From Cocos nucifera (lineage: Eukaryota; Streptophyta; Magnoliopsida; Arecales; Arecaceae), in assembly GCA_006176705.1 (NCBI GenBank), contig QRFJ01002306.1, forward strand, positions 62,001 through 126,000: DNA of 64,000 nucleotides, written 5' to 3'. Position 1 is the stretch's first letter. Every line of letters starts with the position of its first letter. The notes beneath the pieces were generated by a model. It had not been told where the DNA came from. It was given only the letters and a program-made list of their open reading frames with translations, and made no database searches. The translations under genes were made by a program, and so were the position numbers. Shown here piece after piece: positions 46,042 to 57,171 of this stretch.

Positions 46042-46944
46042 TTATAGGTATTCAGGTCCTCTCTAGCTATACACAAACCATCCTCCACCTAAACCACAAC
46101 TCTTCCTAGTGCTCCTATAAAAGAAACCTAATTCAGGATACTCGTGGCTGCTAGATACCCCTAGTGCTCTTTGAGACCCCCTAGCACTCCCTGAGATCTA
46201 CTTTCGATCTCCCTAAGATAACTCCTGACACTTTTTGCTGAGATACCTCTCTTGGCTGCTGCACTATCGAGTCTCTCACAGTCCTTATGCCTCCAGATAG
46301 CACTACTGCAATACTCCAGTGCTCCAAACTCATCTTTGTGCCGCTCTATAGCTGCCCTATCCTAACCGACTAGATCTTCATGAATCATCCATCTCCATCA
46401 TTCTTAAGGCTTCATAAATCTATAATCTGATCGAATCATTGAATACATCCCCGACTACTTTCCTGCCTTCCTACCATCGATGGACTTATAGCTGCTTCTT
46501 CAACCTTTCTTCGACCATTATCCCTTAGGAAATCTCTCTTTATTCATCAAACAACCCCAAACTATCCATCTTTCTAAAGAACTCTGATGCTCTTTATTGA
46601 GATACCTTCCTCGATTGCTACACCATTGAGCCTTTCTCAGCCCTGCATCTCCAAAGAAGTGCAACTGCAGCACTCCAGTGCCCCCTGCCTACCTACCATC
46701 ATACATCTCGACCTTTCCATCAAGATCGATTAGCAAATCGTGCATCCAAACTTTCCACTCCGAGAAAAATTCTTCTCGTTAATCCTCTCAACCTCCACCT
46801 TCAACCTACTACTCTCGGTTGGCCAAACCACAGTAATAATAAAGATAGATCTGAGACATATCGTGGAACACTCGTGCAGGCTTTTAATTTCATTCTGTAT
46901 GACTTCTTCTTCTCTTCCATGCACCATCAGACTCTAATACCAAA
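46042..46944 (-). other. G internal region, right part, with gag start and PBS
   Basis: Contains repeats at 46240 and 46608. The PBS (GACTCTAATACCA at 46930-46942 on the plus strand) is a mutated initiator-Met site. The minus strand from ATG at 46927 gives 65 codons (MVHGREEEVIQNEIKSLHEC) similar in place and start to G-prime (18380). This is a gag N-terminus remnant with no capsid or zinc knuckle after it. Confidence 0.7.
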
Positions 46945-47911
46945 TGTTGGCACATTACCATGGCATCACCTAGCTTTGATACCATATTGTCCTGACATCA
47001 CCAAGCTCTGATACCATATTACAGAAAATCCCAGATTTTTAGCATTGACAAGGAGAGACCTTCGTTCTCTAAGGCAACAGACCATAGATCATCATCTAGA
47101 TCTATACTAGGGTGCCTGCCTCCTTGGGCTAGAGGAAAGTGCCCCCTCTCTCTAAAGCTTTTTCAAGAACCTAGGGCAATAACACTAGAGAGAAGAGAGA
47201 AGAGAGATTGAGGGAGAAAAGATCTATATTCACTACTTTAGTGAAAATCCTAATACAACCTATATATTTATACATAGCTATTAGGCCCGACCAAAAACTT
47301 TCCTGGCTAACCCAATATACGAAAGTACTCATCAAGCCCATGTACACCCATGTCTCCCGTGCTCTCATCCTCTAGATCTAAATCAGACCTATACATGAGT
47401 TAGCTCCCATAAGACCTCTAAAACCAAGCCTTAAGATCCCTAGGATAAGTCCCTATCCTAGCCCCAAAAAGATCTTCATGTAGCTCTGCCCGTGCATTGG
47501 GTTGTCTAACCTGAGACTAGGTCGATTCAGTTGCAGACTGAGCCAATCCAGTTGTGTGCCATGCCTATAGTCCCAAATGCATCTTTTCTGTTTGGCCTAT
47601 CCTTTAAGACTTAGCCGATCCAATTTTTGACTGAGTTGGCTAATCTATAGAAAATATCCTTCCCTATAGTCTTCATGCCCTAGCTTTGATTCCTTGCTCC
47701 ACTTTATGTCCCAGGTCTCTAAAGCACCAACCAAACCCCTTAAGGTCCTTAACACCTAGACCTTAAGCCTATGGAGAGTAAATACCATCTCCACCCTAGG
47801 ATAACTCTTGTCCTAGGTCTATGACCACACCTATCCTAGTATTTCGAAGTCAACATCCTAACTCCTCCCGTGGCCTCCCAAGACTTGGGAGGACCACCAA
47901 TATGCACAACA
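46945..47911 (-). repeat. 5' LTR of G
   Basis: Begins TGTTGGCACATTACC beside the PBS and ends near CACAACA. Alignable over its length with 36878-37849. The family stem-loop at about 47110-47148 is degraded here. Confidence 0.8.
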
Positions 47912-48536
47912 TGCCATCACCAGATCCATGCTTCCTTGTGTTAGATTCTTCATTGTGGCTTGCTCCGACATTGGATCCCTACTTCCTGGCTGGCTCTCCA
48001 CTACATGAAAGTCACCGCCATCCAATCCAATGCCTCTATGGCACATCATCGCTATCGGATCTCGTCCCCTGCACTACGTCGCTTGAACTAGGCCACGGCC
48101 TTGGAGATGGAGCCCCTGCACAACCATCGCATCCCGATTGGTGGCAACGATGCTGGTGTCACTCGAAAGGGGAAGATCCAACCCGATCTCCCCTGCTCCT
48201 TCCACCTCCCGATCGGCTCTTATTGCACGCACGCCTGCAACATCTCAGGCCATCATGTACGAGCTCCACTGGATTGCCTGTAGGAACACCTTTGCATGCC
48301 TGATCGATGGAAAATGGCCACCATATGTCGGGATTAGTGGCTAGTTCGTGGGACTAGGCCTCCAAGCCTGAGACTGGCGGCCAATCGTCGACCACTACCA
48401 ATCAAGAGGAAGAAAGGGGGGCCCTGCCAACCACCCAAAACCAATTTTTTATTTATTTTTTGTTGAATCTTTTGTTGAATCCCTATTGCTGGATCTCACC
48501 TTCATGCCTCCTCATCAAGATGGTTCTGATACTAAT
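47912..48536 (-). other. H internal region, right part, with PBS
   Basis: Continues 26399 after removal of G. GC-richer than its surroundings (48000-48300). PBS-like GGTTCTGATACTA at 48522-48534 (plus strand reading) is two bases from the LTR. The 160-codon frame at 47821-48303 crosses from the G LTR into H, so it is not a gene. Confidence 0.7.
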
Positions 48537-49045
48537 TGTTATGCAGGATCCCTTGATGTTGTTGAGGTTGAAGGAAGAGTGGGGCATGCCTCCTTCCTCT
48601 ATGCTTGGGGGCGCACCCCCTAGGGCACCTTGGCATGTGAAGAAACTAGAGAGAGAAAGATGTGGGAGAAAATGACTGTATTGATCTTTTTTCTCTCAAT
48701 TCTTAGGATTTATAATATATATGTATATATACACCTATACATGGATCAAAATCCTAACCCGTAAAAGACTTCTTAAGCTAACCCAATCTGAATGCACTCA
48801 ACCAAACCCATATACACCCATGGTCTAATCATGTACTCAATCTCATGAACCCAAACCTAGTCCAAACTCTGAGTAGCTCTCATGAGACTCACAAGCTAGG
48901 ATCTCATGATCGTGGAGGACTGAACCTCCATCCTAGAACCAAACCAATCCTAGCCCTAGGACCACACTTGTCCTAGTCTCCCAAAGCCAACACCATGATT
49001 CCTCCAATAGCCCCCCAAGGCTTGGGAGCACCACTAATCCTAATA
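48537..49045 (-). repeat. 5' LTR of H
   Basis: TGTTATGCAGGATCC beside the PBS to AATCCTAATA, followed by GTAAT. It pairs with 23767-24274. Confidence 0.85.
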
Positions 49046-49050
49046 GTAAT

Positions 49051-49560
49051 GACCTTCATTTTGATGAAATAATACTCTTTTGCTTCTTCACTATCTTGTC
49101 CCAACTGAGTATTTGTTGGGTTCATTATTCTTGTGCTGTTGTTGAAGGTATTGTTGTTTTGTAGCAATGTTCTCTGTCTGTCACTTTACAGCTCTATTCT
49201 TCTTATTTATGAACAAGGGCCTTTAAATTTGGTTTAGAAGTTACCTTTTTCTCAATTTAGAAACTAGGGCCTTTATATTCCTTGTGAGGGTCTTTATTCA
49301 CATCAAGACAAGGTTCTCCTCTTGTTCCGACATGATTAGCTTTTGTCCTTGTTATAACAAGATTATCCTCCTATCTTAAATAATTGAAGGCCTTCACCCT
49401 CACTCGGATGAGATTAACCTCTATCTTAAATAACTGGAGGCCTTCACTCTTGCTTAGATGAGGTTAACCTCCTATCTTAAATAACCAAAGGTCTTCCACT
49501 TCGATTAGGAATGAAGTTCAATCGAGTAATTCCCTGTCACCACACAATTTGCACCAAAGA
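49051..49560 (-). other. Tat-2 3' region with decayed tandem repeats
   Basis: Continues 23761 after removal of H. The stretch 49280-49510 has three or four weak units (AAATAACTGGAGGCCTTC, GATGAGGTTAACCTCC), clearly related to the array at 9296-10215. No gene. Confidence 0.7.
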
Positions 49561-49599
49561 TAGAAGTTAAAATTAAAAAAATTTATCAAAGTCATTGAT

Positions 49600-50640
49600 A
49601 ATACATTCATAATTTTTTGAATTCTAGGATTGCGAGAGTGTAGCCCCTCCCAGCTCCTTCAGATAATAAGTTTCTGGTTAGACGATTTCCACAATCTCAT
49701 AAAGACCTTTCCAATTTGGGGTGAGCTTTACTTGATTTTGTAGTTGTGAGATGTCTGCTCGTCATAGCACGAGGTCCCCATGCTTGAATATTTTGCTTCT
49801 AACTTTTGAATTATAATATCAAGCTACTTTCTGCCTGTAGGCTACCATCCGAATTTGAGCTACTTCTCACTTTTCTTCTAATAGATCAAGATTTGCTCTG
49901 AGGTCCTGCGAGTTACTCTATTCATTGAAGACTTCAACTCATGCCAAAGAAAGTTCAAGTTCAACTAAAATGACTGCTTCTACTCCGAAAGCTAAAGCAA
50001 ATGGAGTCTTCCTAGTTGGTAACCTTTGAGTGGTTCTATAAGCCCAAAGCACATAATAAAGTTCATCCATCCAAGTTTCTTTTGCCTTTCCAAGCCTTGC
50101 CTTTATCCCCTATAATAGAGTTCTATTGGTTACCTCGACCTCATTATTTGCCTGGGGGTGAGCTATAGAAGTAAAATGATTGAAGATATTCAGATCCTCA
50201 TAGAACTCAGCAAATTTTGCTCATACAAACTGACGCCCATTATCAATAATGAGGATCTAAGGTAGGCTGAATCTGCAAACTATTAACTTCTAGATGAAGT
50301 CTTGTACTTTAGTTTCAGTGATCTTTGCCAGAGGTTTAGCCTCAATCAATTTGATGAAATAGTCCACCACGACTAGAAAAAAAATTTTCTATCCAGATGC
50401 CATGAGAAAGGGCCCAAGTATGTTCATCCCCCATTGTGCAAATGGCCAAGGAGCACTTAAGGGTGCAAGCTATGAAGTTGGCTACCTTTGAATGTTGGCA
50501 TTTTTTTGACACCTATTATATTTTCTCATATATTCTATGGCATCCTGTTATATAGTTGGCCAATAATATCCTTGCCGAAGTAATTTGTAACACAGAGATT
50601 TGGCCCCTAGATAGTTTTCACATATTCCTTCATGAACTTT
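49600..50640 (-). pseudogene. Tat-2 integrase
   Basis: Minus strand. A zinc-finger region near 50600-50480 (GYYWPTI, YNRCQKNANIQ), then the core: VVVDYFIKLIEAKPLAKIT (first Asp), LIIDNGRQF (second Asp) and NNEVEVTNR (Glu). Then the C-terminal RTTQRLPTRKTPFALAFGVE block and VKLTPNWKGLYEIVEI. At least five stops or shifts interrupt it. All three catalytic residues can still be read. Confidence 0.87.
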
Positions 50641-50899
50641 CTTCAACGTATAACTAGCTTCAGAAGGTCGGAGATATTTGAGGAGTAGCAAAGAGTAGAA
50701 CCTCTTATATAATTTACCCTCATACAAGACATAGCGAGAGGCCTAATTCTTCAATTTTTGAGCTTTCTTGGCATCTCTAGGGAGGATGCCATCTTTCAAA
50801 TAGAGTATCAATGTATCAATCCAATTGAGCTAAGGATCTACTTGTATTATGGTATGGATCTCCTCTAAACTCGAATGCTGAAGAACTTTGAAGAAAATC

Positions 50900-51440
50900 T
50901 CCTTGGATAATTCATTTGGAGCCAATGTAGCCAACTTGGATTGAAGGTTGGTCCTAATATTTTTTGGTTTTGGGCTCTACTAAATGTTGAAGCTACTGAA
51001 GGTTGAGATTAAGCTCTTCATCTTATTTAAATACTATTTTATACTTTCTTTCTGGGCTTCATAAGTACCATTGACCTATCCCACTACCAGCTATGAATCA
51101 CTATAGATCTTTACATGATCTGCTTCCAATTCTTTGGAAATTCTTAATCCTGTGATTAGAGCTTTATATTATACTCCATTATTAGTTGCAGAAAATTCAA
51201 AGCACAATGCATACTCAGCAATGACTCCTTCCAAATTGATAAGAATTAAGTCTGCACCTACTTTAGAAGCATTGGATGAACGATCAATATATAGGGTCCA
51301 GAAGTCTTCAGGGAGATCTTTTCTTTCTTCAAAGGAATTTGGCTACAAAATGGAGGTATTAATTTCTTGCTATTGAGGTTCGACTGGGTCTGGGATGGTA
51401 CATTCTACCATAAAATAAATTAGTATTTGAGCTTTAATAG
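50900..51440 (-). pseudogene. Tat-2 second (archaeal-type) RNase H
   Basis: The minus strand encodes NNGVEYNIKALITGLRISKE followed by LEADHVKIYSDS, the pattern of the extra RNase H that Tat-group elements carry between their own RT-RNase H and integrase. Asp of YSDS and Glu of GVEY are visible. Stops follow shortly after. This domain is the strongest sequence evidence for the Tat assignment. Confidence 0.78.
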
Positions 51441-52830
51441 ATGGCCAAGGTTGAAGATTAATGTTGAACTCAGTAAGTTTGATTTCCTATTTTGCTATTC
51501 TCCTAGAAGTATTCGACCGATGAAGAACTACTTTGATAGGTTGATCAGTAAGAAGTATAATCGTATGCCCCTGAAAATAAGGTTGGAGCTTTCTGACTGT
51601 AATTAGCAAAGCATAGGTTAGCTTTTTAAATTTAGTATATCTTATTTCTACATCCTTTAGAACTCGACTTACGTAGTAGATCGGCTTCTGAATTTTTGCC
51701 TCGTTCCTTATTAGGATAGCTCTAATGGCAGTGGGAGATACAGCCAAGTACAGGAATAATTCTTTGCCAGATTCGAGCTTGGCAAGGAGAGGAGGTGAGC
51801 TGAGGTTGTTCTACAATTCTTCAAAGACTTGTTGACATTCAGAAGTCCAACAAAAGTTCTTTGGCTATTTAAGCATTTGGAAGAAGGGTATGCAACATTC
51901 TGCCAACCTCAAAATAAAGTGATTCAAAGCTGTAATCTTTTCTATTAGGCACTGAAATTTTTTTATTCTCCTTGCGACAGTCATTTCTTTGATGGCTAGA
52001 ATCTTCTCATGATTTGCTTCGATGCCGCGCTTCGACACCATGAATCCTAGAAACTTTTCCAAAGTTACTCTAAAAGTATATTTGGTTGGATTCAACTTCA
52101 TCTTATATTTTTGGAGAGTGTTGAAAGTCTCTTTTCAATCAACAATATGATTCATTGAAGATTGGATTTTAACAAGCTTGTCGTCCACATAGACCTTCAT
52201 AATATGGCTGATCTGCTCTTTGAAGATCTTATTCACCAGGAGCTGGCAAGTCGCACCTACATTTTTAAGTTCGAAGGGCATGATCCTATAACAATAAAGA
52301 CCATGATCAGTAATAAAAATAGTTTTCTCTTCATCTTTTGGTGCCATCTATATTTAGTTATAGCCGAAGGAGGCATCCATGAAAGTGAGAAGCTCATAGC
52401 CCGAAGTTGCATCCACCAATTAATCAATTCTGGACAAAAGATAGTTGTCCTTTGGATAGGCCTTATTCAAATCTGTGAAGTTGATGCACATCCTTCATTT
52501 GCTATTCTCCTTCTTTACGAGGATCATGTTTGTAATCTAATCTGCGTAGGACACCTTCTGAATGAACTTGGCTTTAAGAAGTTTGTCAACCTCGTCCATA
52601 ATCGTCTTTTGCTGCTTAGGTGCAAAGCTACACTTCTTCTACTTTATGGATCGATGCTTCAAGTCTACACCCAGATGATGTTCCATCATCTCTGCATCAA
52701 TTCTGGGCATATCTGTAGGGATCCAAGCAAAGCCATCAGCATTCTTTCACAAGAAAGCAATGAGCTACTTTTTAACTTCCTCTTGCAAATTGGAGCCAAT
52801 TTGAATCGAGTGATCCTCATGCCCATCATT
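51441..52830 (-). pseudogene. Tat-2 reverse transcriptase and RNase H
   Basis: Minus strand. Upstream RT near 52460-52380 has LLTFMDASFGYN with the first catalytic Asp. 52347-52135 has MAPKDEEKTIFITDHGLYCY and YVDDKLVK, with two Asp residues. 52101-51865 is the thumb region (KLNPTKYTFRVTLEKFLGFM). 51747-51487 is the RNase H domain (RNEAKIQKPIYYVSRVLKD, ILLTDQPIK). The segments are separated by stops and small shifts. A long plus-strand frame over the same DNA (52162-52833) is only its shadow. Confidence 0.9.
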
Positions 52831-53069
52831 TAGAGAGACTGCAACAAGGTCATCAATGGGTTTCCCCCACTCTTTTATCAAATCATCATGGGCATCTAAT
52901 CCATCCATCGAGCAAAGATCTGGTTGTTTTTCTTCCAATAAGGCAATGGTGTAATAGTGCTGTGCCAGAGCTTGATCTCCTCAGACTTCTTAGATTCCAT
53001 GTCCTATCAAAAACTTCATCTTCAAATCATAAGTTAAGATCACTGCCCGAAGTGCATTCAAATCAGGTG

Positions 53070-53420
53070 GGCCAAGAATTACATTATAGGTGGAGGGAGC
53101 CTTTACTACGAGAAAGTCAACTTAGGCTTTGGATTGCTTTGGGTATCGACCTGCTATAACTGGTAAGATAAGTATTCCTTCAACTGGTATAGCATCATCG
53201 ATGAATACTACCAAAGGAGAGTTCATAGGTCTCAAACAACTATTAGGTATAGACATTTTTGATAAAGCATCATAAAATAAAACATCAGCTGAGCTTTCAT
53301 TATCAATTAACATATGATGTACATCATAGTCAGCAATATTTAAAGTAACTACAATCAGATTATTATGTAGAAATTAGATCCTCTATACATTCTCTTTAGT
53401 AAGAGTGATGGATTTCTCAG
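53070..53420 (-). pseudogene. Tat-2 protease
   Basis: Minus strand, readable at 53313-53122. The active-site block reads LIDNESSADVLFYDA, where the family has DxGSSAD, so the Gly next to the catalytic Asp is now Glu. Such a change would be expected to inactivate it. The rest follows the family (LRPMNSPLVVFIDDAIPVEG). Confidence 0.82.
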
Positions 53421-53479
53421 TCCTTTCATTCTTTACCAGCCCCGCTGATCCACTGACCTCTCCCTACTGATGTCCTTCA

Positions 53480-55025
53480 GTGATGGTGTTGATGATCCCA
53501 AGCGATGGTCGATCTTCCTACGGCTCATCCCTCCGAGGTGGTTTAGGTTGCAGTAGGGCTCTTGGCCGATCTTCTCTTCTTTTTGATCGATGTCAGAAAA
53601 ATCAATCTAGTTGGCTTCTTCTAATGAGCTCCTCGATCTCATCTTGAAGCTGAATGCATTCTTCAATATTGTGACCATGGTCATGATGGTAGAGGTAGTA
53701 CTTATTAGGATTTCGCTTGGTCGGATGAGTCTGCATGTTCTCTAGCCTCGACAGCTGCTTCTTAATCTCCATTAATACTTAGGTCATCGAAGTATTCAGG
53801 AGGGAGTAGTTGTAAAACCTTCTAGGAGAGAAGTTCTGTCGGACCCTCCGATTCAGGCTTCTTGGTCGATGAGCTCAAGGTGGGGTTCGGGCTCATCTAC
53901 GCTCAGGAGGGGTTTTAGAGCATGATCGAGCTTCACTCGACTTTTCAACAGTTGCAGGCTTGCTAGATTCACTCATCTGCCACTCTACTGTAACTTCATC
54001 ATCTTTTAATTTGAATGCCTCTTCCGCTTGAGCGTAGCCTTCTGCCCTGAGCCAGCATACGAACGATGTCTTGGGGATACTTCTTCTCTAGAAAAAAGAG
54101 GAGATCATTTTTTTAGAGGCCATCCTTTAGTATATCCATTGCAACAAACTAGTTCAAATTTTGAACCTCCAATGTAGCAGCATTAAAGTAGCTGATATAA
54201 GTCTAGATGGACTTTTCTTTCTTCTGCTTGATGTTGATGAGGGAGTCCAAACCTTATCTCTAGCACTAGCTGCTGATGAGAGCCACAAACTGGTGGCTTA
54301 GTTGATTAAAAGTAAAGATAGTACTCGATTTGAGGTTCAAGTACCAATTTCTTGCTATTTTCTTCAAAATGGAGGGAAAGGCTCGACATAAAATGGTGTT
54401 AGGCGCATCATGGAGCAGCATCATTATTTTGAAGACTTTGAGGTGATTGATTGGATCTGAGGTCCCATTTTAACTCTCAAACTAAGAAAGTTTAAAGTTC
54501 AATGGGTCAAGCTCCTGTATGATCCAGGCAGAGAATGGAGGGTCGGTGCAGATGTCGTTGTGATGAGCCGAGGCAATATGGTAGAGTTCTTCAATCTATC
54601 GATTCATTTCTTAAAGTTTTTAATTGAGAATATCATCTGGATCATAAATCTCAAAGTGTGGCTGGATGAAGGAGAGCAGAGATCTTTTAGGGATGGAATC
54701 ATGATTAGAGCAAAGGCTCTCTGCCCTCTATTTTCCCTTTTTAGGGGTCACCGACTGACTTGCCTAGGTAGATCTTTCCTACACCGAATAACAATATTCT
54801 AGTGAGGATTTTTTGGATGAACTGGTACCAGAGGCTGCTGTATGGCTTGCACTAATTGAGTGAGGCCCTTAAACTACTGCACCAGTAGGTTAAATTGCTC
54901 TAGATCCACTATAGCTGCTGGTGGAGGTTAAGGTGCTGGTGATGAGCTTAGAGCAGGCTGATCTAGGTGAGATCTGGTGGTAGAGGTCATGAATTGCTGG
55001 ATCGAAGCTTTTTTGGGTGGCATCT
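53480..55025 (-). pseudogene. Tat-2 gag
   Basis: Minus strand from ATG near 55025 (MPPKKASIQQFM), like Tat-1 gag. Capsid-like blocks at 54420-54050. The zinc finger near 53700 reads YYLYHHDHGHNIEECIQLQD. Related gags have a Cys where the second Tyr stands, so the CCHC finger has lost a metal ligand. Many stops. A GGCTTTGGCTCATC-type repeated Arg-rich spacer separates gag from protease. Confidence 0.82.
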
Positions 55026-55120
55026 TATTAAAACAAGAAAAGGTCAGAAGAAAATAAAGCAATAGGGAGGAAGAAGATGAACTCGACTAGGTACTTCTTT
55101 AAGAATAAGAGCTCAGTAGT

Positions 55121-55135
55121 TCTTCCTCTAGTGCC
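55121..55135 (-). promoter_or_regulatory. Primer-binding-like site of Tat-2
   Basis: TGGCACTAGAGGAAG on the minus strand, five bases from the LTR, identical to that of Tat-1. Confidence 0.65.
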
Positions 55136-55140
55136 AATCA

Positions 55141-55981
55141 TAATGGTGCAAAAAATAGTTTGGATGCCTAAGCTCGCTGGAACTAGAAAAGATGAGGTTG
55201 CCAATGAGTCTTGTAAGATGAAGTCCTAGTCTGAGTAGCCTCCGGCAGGATCCTCCGATGGTCAAGTTAGTTCTCTAGCTAACAAGAATGAAGTACTCAA
55301 AAAATTTAGAGCAAAGAGGAGAGCTTAGAGAAGCAAATATAACTAGAGGGTCTCTTTCATAGATGGAGTTCATAATAGAATGATTGTGACAACCATAATA
55401 GAATGTCAGTAGGTTATTTGGGCCACGTAAAGTTTGTTACGAAGAATGGGCTATCGTTGTCGTGACTTGTAGGTGGTTGAGTTTCATTTGCTAAAGTTTG
55501 GATGGAAGGTTAGAGACTTCTGCATCTGTTAGTAAGCTATTCCTGATGGGATGGAGAACTCGAAGTTGGATTAGTCAAAATTGAAGATCAGCTTCTAGGT
55601 AATGGATGGCAGACCTATAATTGGTTAGATTTTACCAATGCTACTTATAATTGAAGATCAGTTTCTAGGTAATGGATGGCAGACCTATAAATGGGAACTA
55701 TTGAGGTCGGATGGTGCAGGAGACCCATTCAGGGCAACCACTACTTAATCCAAACTATAGGTTGAAACTGAGGAATTTGGCTACCCTTAAAGTCGTCCAC
55801 TGACTGGATTGGGGTGGTACTGTTCAAGCTCGTCCGGTCAAACTTCGTAACCCAATCTTGGCTGGTTCTATAATTATAAAGTTGCCTGAGAGTTCAAGAT
55901 CTGTCACCATAATTTCAAGCTGTGCCTCGTCAAGGTTGGACATCGAGCAGGACTTCAGCAGGAGCTATTTCATCCCCAACA
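55141..55981 (-). repeat. Tat LTR shared by Tat-2 and Tat-3 (841 bp)
   Basis: Left end TAATGGTGCA (mutated TGTTGGTG) beside PBS and gag; right end ATCCCCAACA beside a purine tract and 3' region. It is thus the 5' LTR of one element and the 3' LTR of another. It lacks the large 45-bp array of Tat-1. A 46-bp piece (TAATTGAAGATCAGCTTCTA type) is duplicated at about 55580 and 55650. Confidence 0.82.
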
Positions 55982-56003
55982 CTTATCCCCCTACTCCCAA
56001 GTC
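55982..56003 (-). promoter_or_regulatory. Polypurine tract of Tat-3
   Basis: The minus strand reads GGGAGTAGGGGGATAAG directly before TGTTGGGG of the LTR. Confidence 0.7.
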
Positions 56004-56628
56004 TAAAGTTTAGACGAAGGAAGTATAAAACCCATGATTGCCCAAGTTTTCTTTTGGCTTCTCGCTCTCGAGAGATGAAATGATTTTGGCTTTTTCCTAA
56101 CTGACACCGAAGTTTCCTGCACCTCCAGTGATTCAAAAAGATCAGAGTTCAAAATTTCTCCCAGGGCGAGGCTTGAGGTATGACTCCATTAACTTCTTGC
56201 CAGTTCATCATTCATTCCGATGATGAGTGGGACACACGATGAGCGAAAATGGGATAGAAAGGATCTGCAATCATAACCTCCTTTGATATTTTAATGCTCC
56301 TTCTCCATTCAACATCCTATTCTCACTCGAGTCCTTCTCCTTCCTCTACTCTTCATCTCTTTCGGGACTTTCATTTGCTTCCCATCGTGATTCCTCCATC
56401 TGTCGGCATCTCTCCTATCTGACTTCCTTCCTTTCGGCCATTCCCCCAAGATCTTCAATTAACCTAGGTTATTTTCCTAACCTCCCCTTCCTATTTCTTC
56501 GCTTTCCTCTGCTTTATAGTCTCTCGATTTCCTTTGAAGAGTTTGGCATCCTTCTTGGATTTTTTTTTAAATGTCAACAACCCTTTTCTTTTGATTTTTT
56601 GGGGATTTTTTGAGTTTAGTTTGATCGG

Positions 56629-57171
56629 ATGTCTTCTATGGGGTCTTGGTCTTCTAGTTCTAGGAGTTCAGCCCATCCAAACTTATCAAATCCTAACCAT
56701 AGAAAAATTGCCGAACTTGAAGAAGTACCTCATCTAGTCTTTATTCCTAGGACTATCCCATATTCGCTGTGTCTTGAAGATCTTTCTTTACTTAGAATCC
56801 AATATGGGGTTCCTTCAAAATACGTACTAGAGCTACTCGAACCAAGTGATCGAGCTTGCTCTCCTCCTCTGGATCGCTTCTGCTTGTATGTCGAAGCTCT
56901 TCGTGCTGGACTTCAGCTTCCAATTCCTCCCTTCATCATAGCGCTCTTTAGATTCTTGAACATCTCCTTTGCCTCCATAGTTTTGAACTTTTTTAGGTTC
57001 ATCAAAGGGTTCCTCTCTCTCTGTATCATGACCGAGGTTCAACCAATCATTTCATTATTCCACAACTATTTAACCTTCAAGCACCATCCCACTTTTAAGA
57101 GTTTATGGTACACATCCCTCCAATTCTGCAAGAAGGGGTTGCTTAAGGATACTCCTTTGATTCATAACTGA
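56629..57171 (+). pseudogene. aORF of Tat-3, N-terminal gypsy-type domain
   Basis: 180 codons antisense to the Tat element. The start follows a pyrimidine-rich stretch (56280-56620) that looks like a leader. After a Ser-rich start come SLCLEDLSLLRIQYGVPSKY, then SPPLDRFCLYVEALRAGLQL and IPPFIIALFRFLNIS, which match the plant domain called putative gypsy type transposon. Its TGA stop stands where related proteins have Trp, and the Tat-2 copy (21344 region) has the same TGA, so the stop is older than both copies. Function is unknown. Confidence 0.82.

Larger units (their letters stand above)
26400..47911 (-). mobile_element. G: non-coding LTR element, interrupted by copia-1 and copia-2
   Basis: 3' LTR 26400-26408 plus 36878-37849, internal 37850-38860 plus 46042-46944, 5' LTR 46945-47911, all minus strand. 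Removing copia-1 and one GGCAC copy restores TGTTGGCAC joined to ATCACCATGG, which matches the other LTR (TGTTGGCACATTACC). The element is about 3.9 kb without insertions. PBS at 46930-46942. The target duplication is unclear (ATGCG on the left, ATGCA or TGCCA on the right, depending on the exact end). Confidence 0.8.
23767..49045 (-). mobile_element. H: non-coding LTR element, interrupted by G
   Basis: LTRs 23767-24274 (508 bp) and 48537-49045 (509 bp), an initiator-Met-like PBS at 48522-48534 and perfect 5-bp flanks GTAAT. Without the nested G insertion the internal part is about 2.75 kb (24275-26399 plus 47912-48536) and has no recognisable gag or pol. It is a non-autonomous element related to G by LTR and internal homology. 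It lies in the 3' region of Tat-2. Confidence 0.85.
21294..55981 (-). mobile_element. Tat-2: Ty3-gypsy Tat-lineage element, host of most of the stack
   Basis: Minus-strand element. The 5' LTR is 55141-55981, then PBS-like site, gag, protease, RT-RNase H, a second RNase H and integrase (55025-49600), then a 3' region (49560-49051 and 23761-21294) with decayed tandem repeats and an antisense ORF. H (23767-49045) sits between these two parts with the target duplication GTAAT (23762-23766 and 49046-49050). Copia-A interrupts the antisense ORF at 21294, so the 3' LTR is outside the window. The order RT, RNase H, second RNase H, integrase plus antisense ORF is what defines the Tat group. Confidence 0.85.

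Noticed and set aside
47821..48303. 160-codon plus-strand frame rich in Pro, Ser and His
   Set aside because: Crosses the junction between the G LTR and the H internal region, so it cannot be an evolved gene.
52162..52833. 223-codon plus-strand frame
   Set aside because: Exactly antisense to the Tat-2 reverse transcriptase, whose motifs are readable on the minus strand; the frame has no family resemblance of its own.
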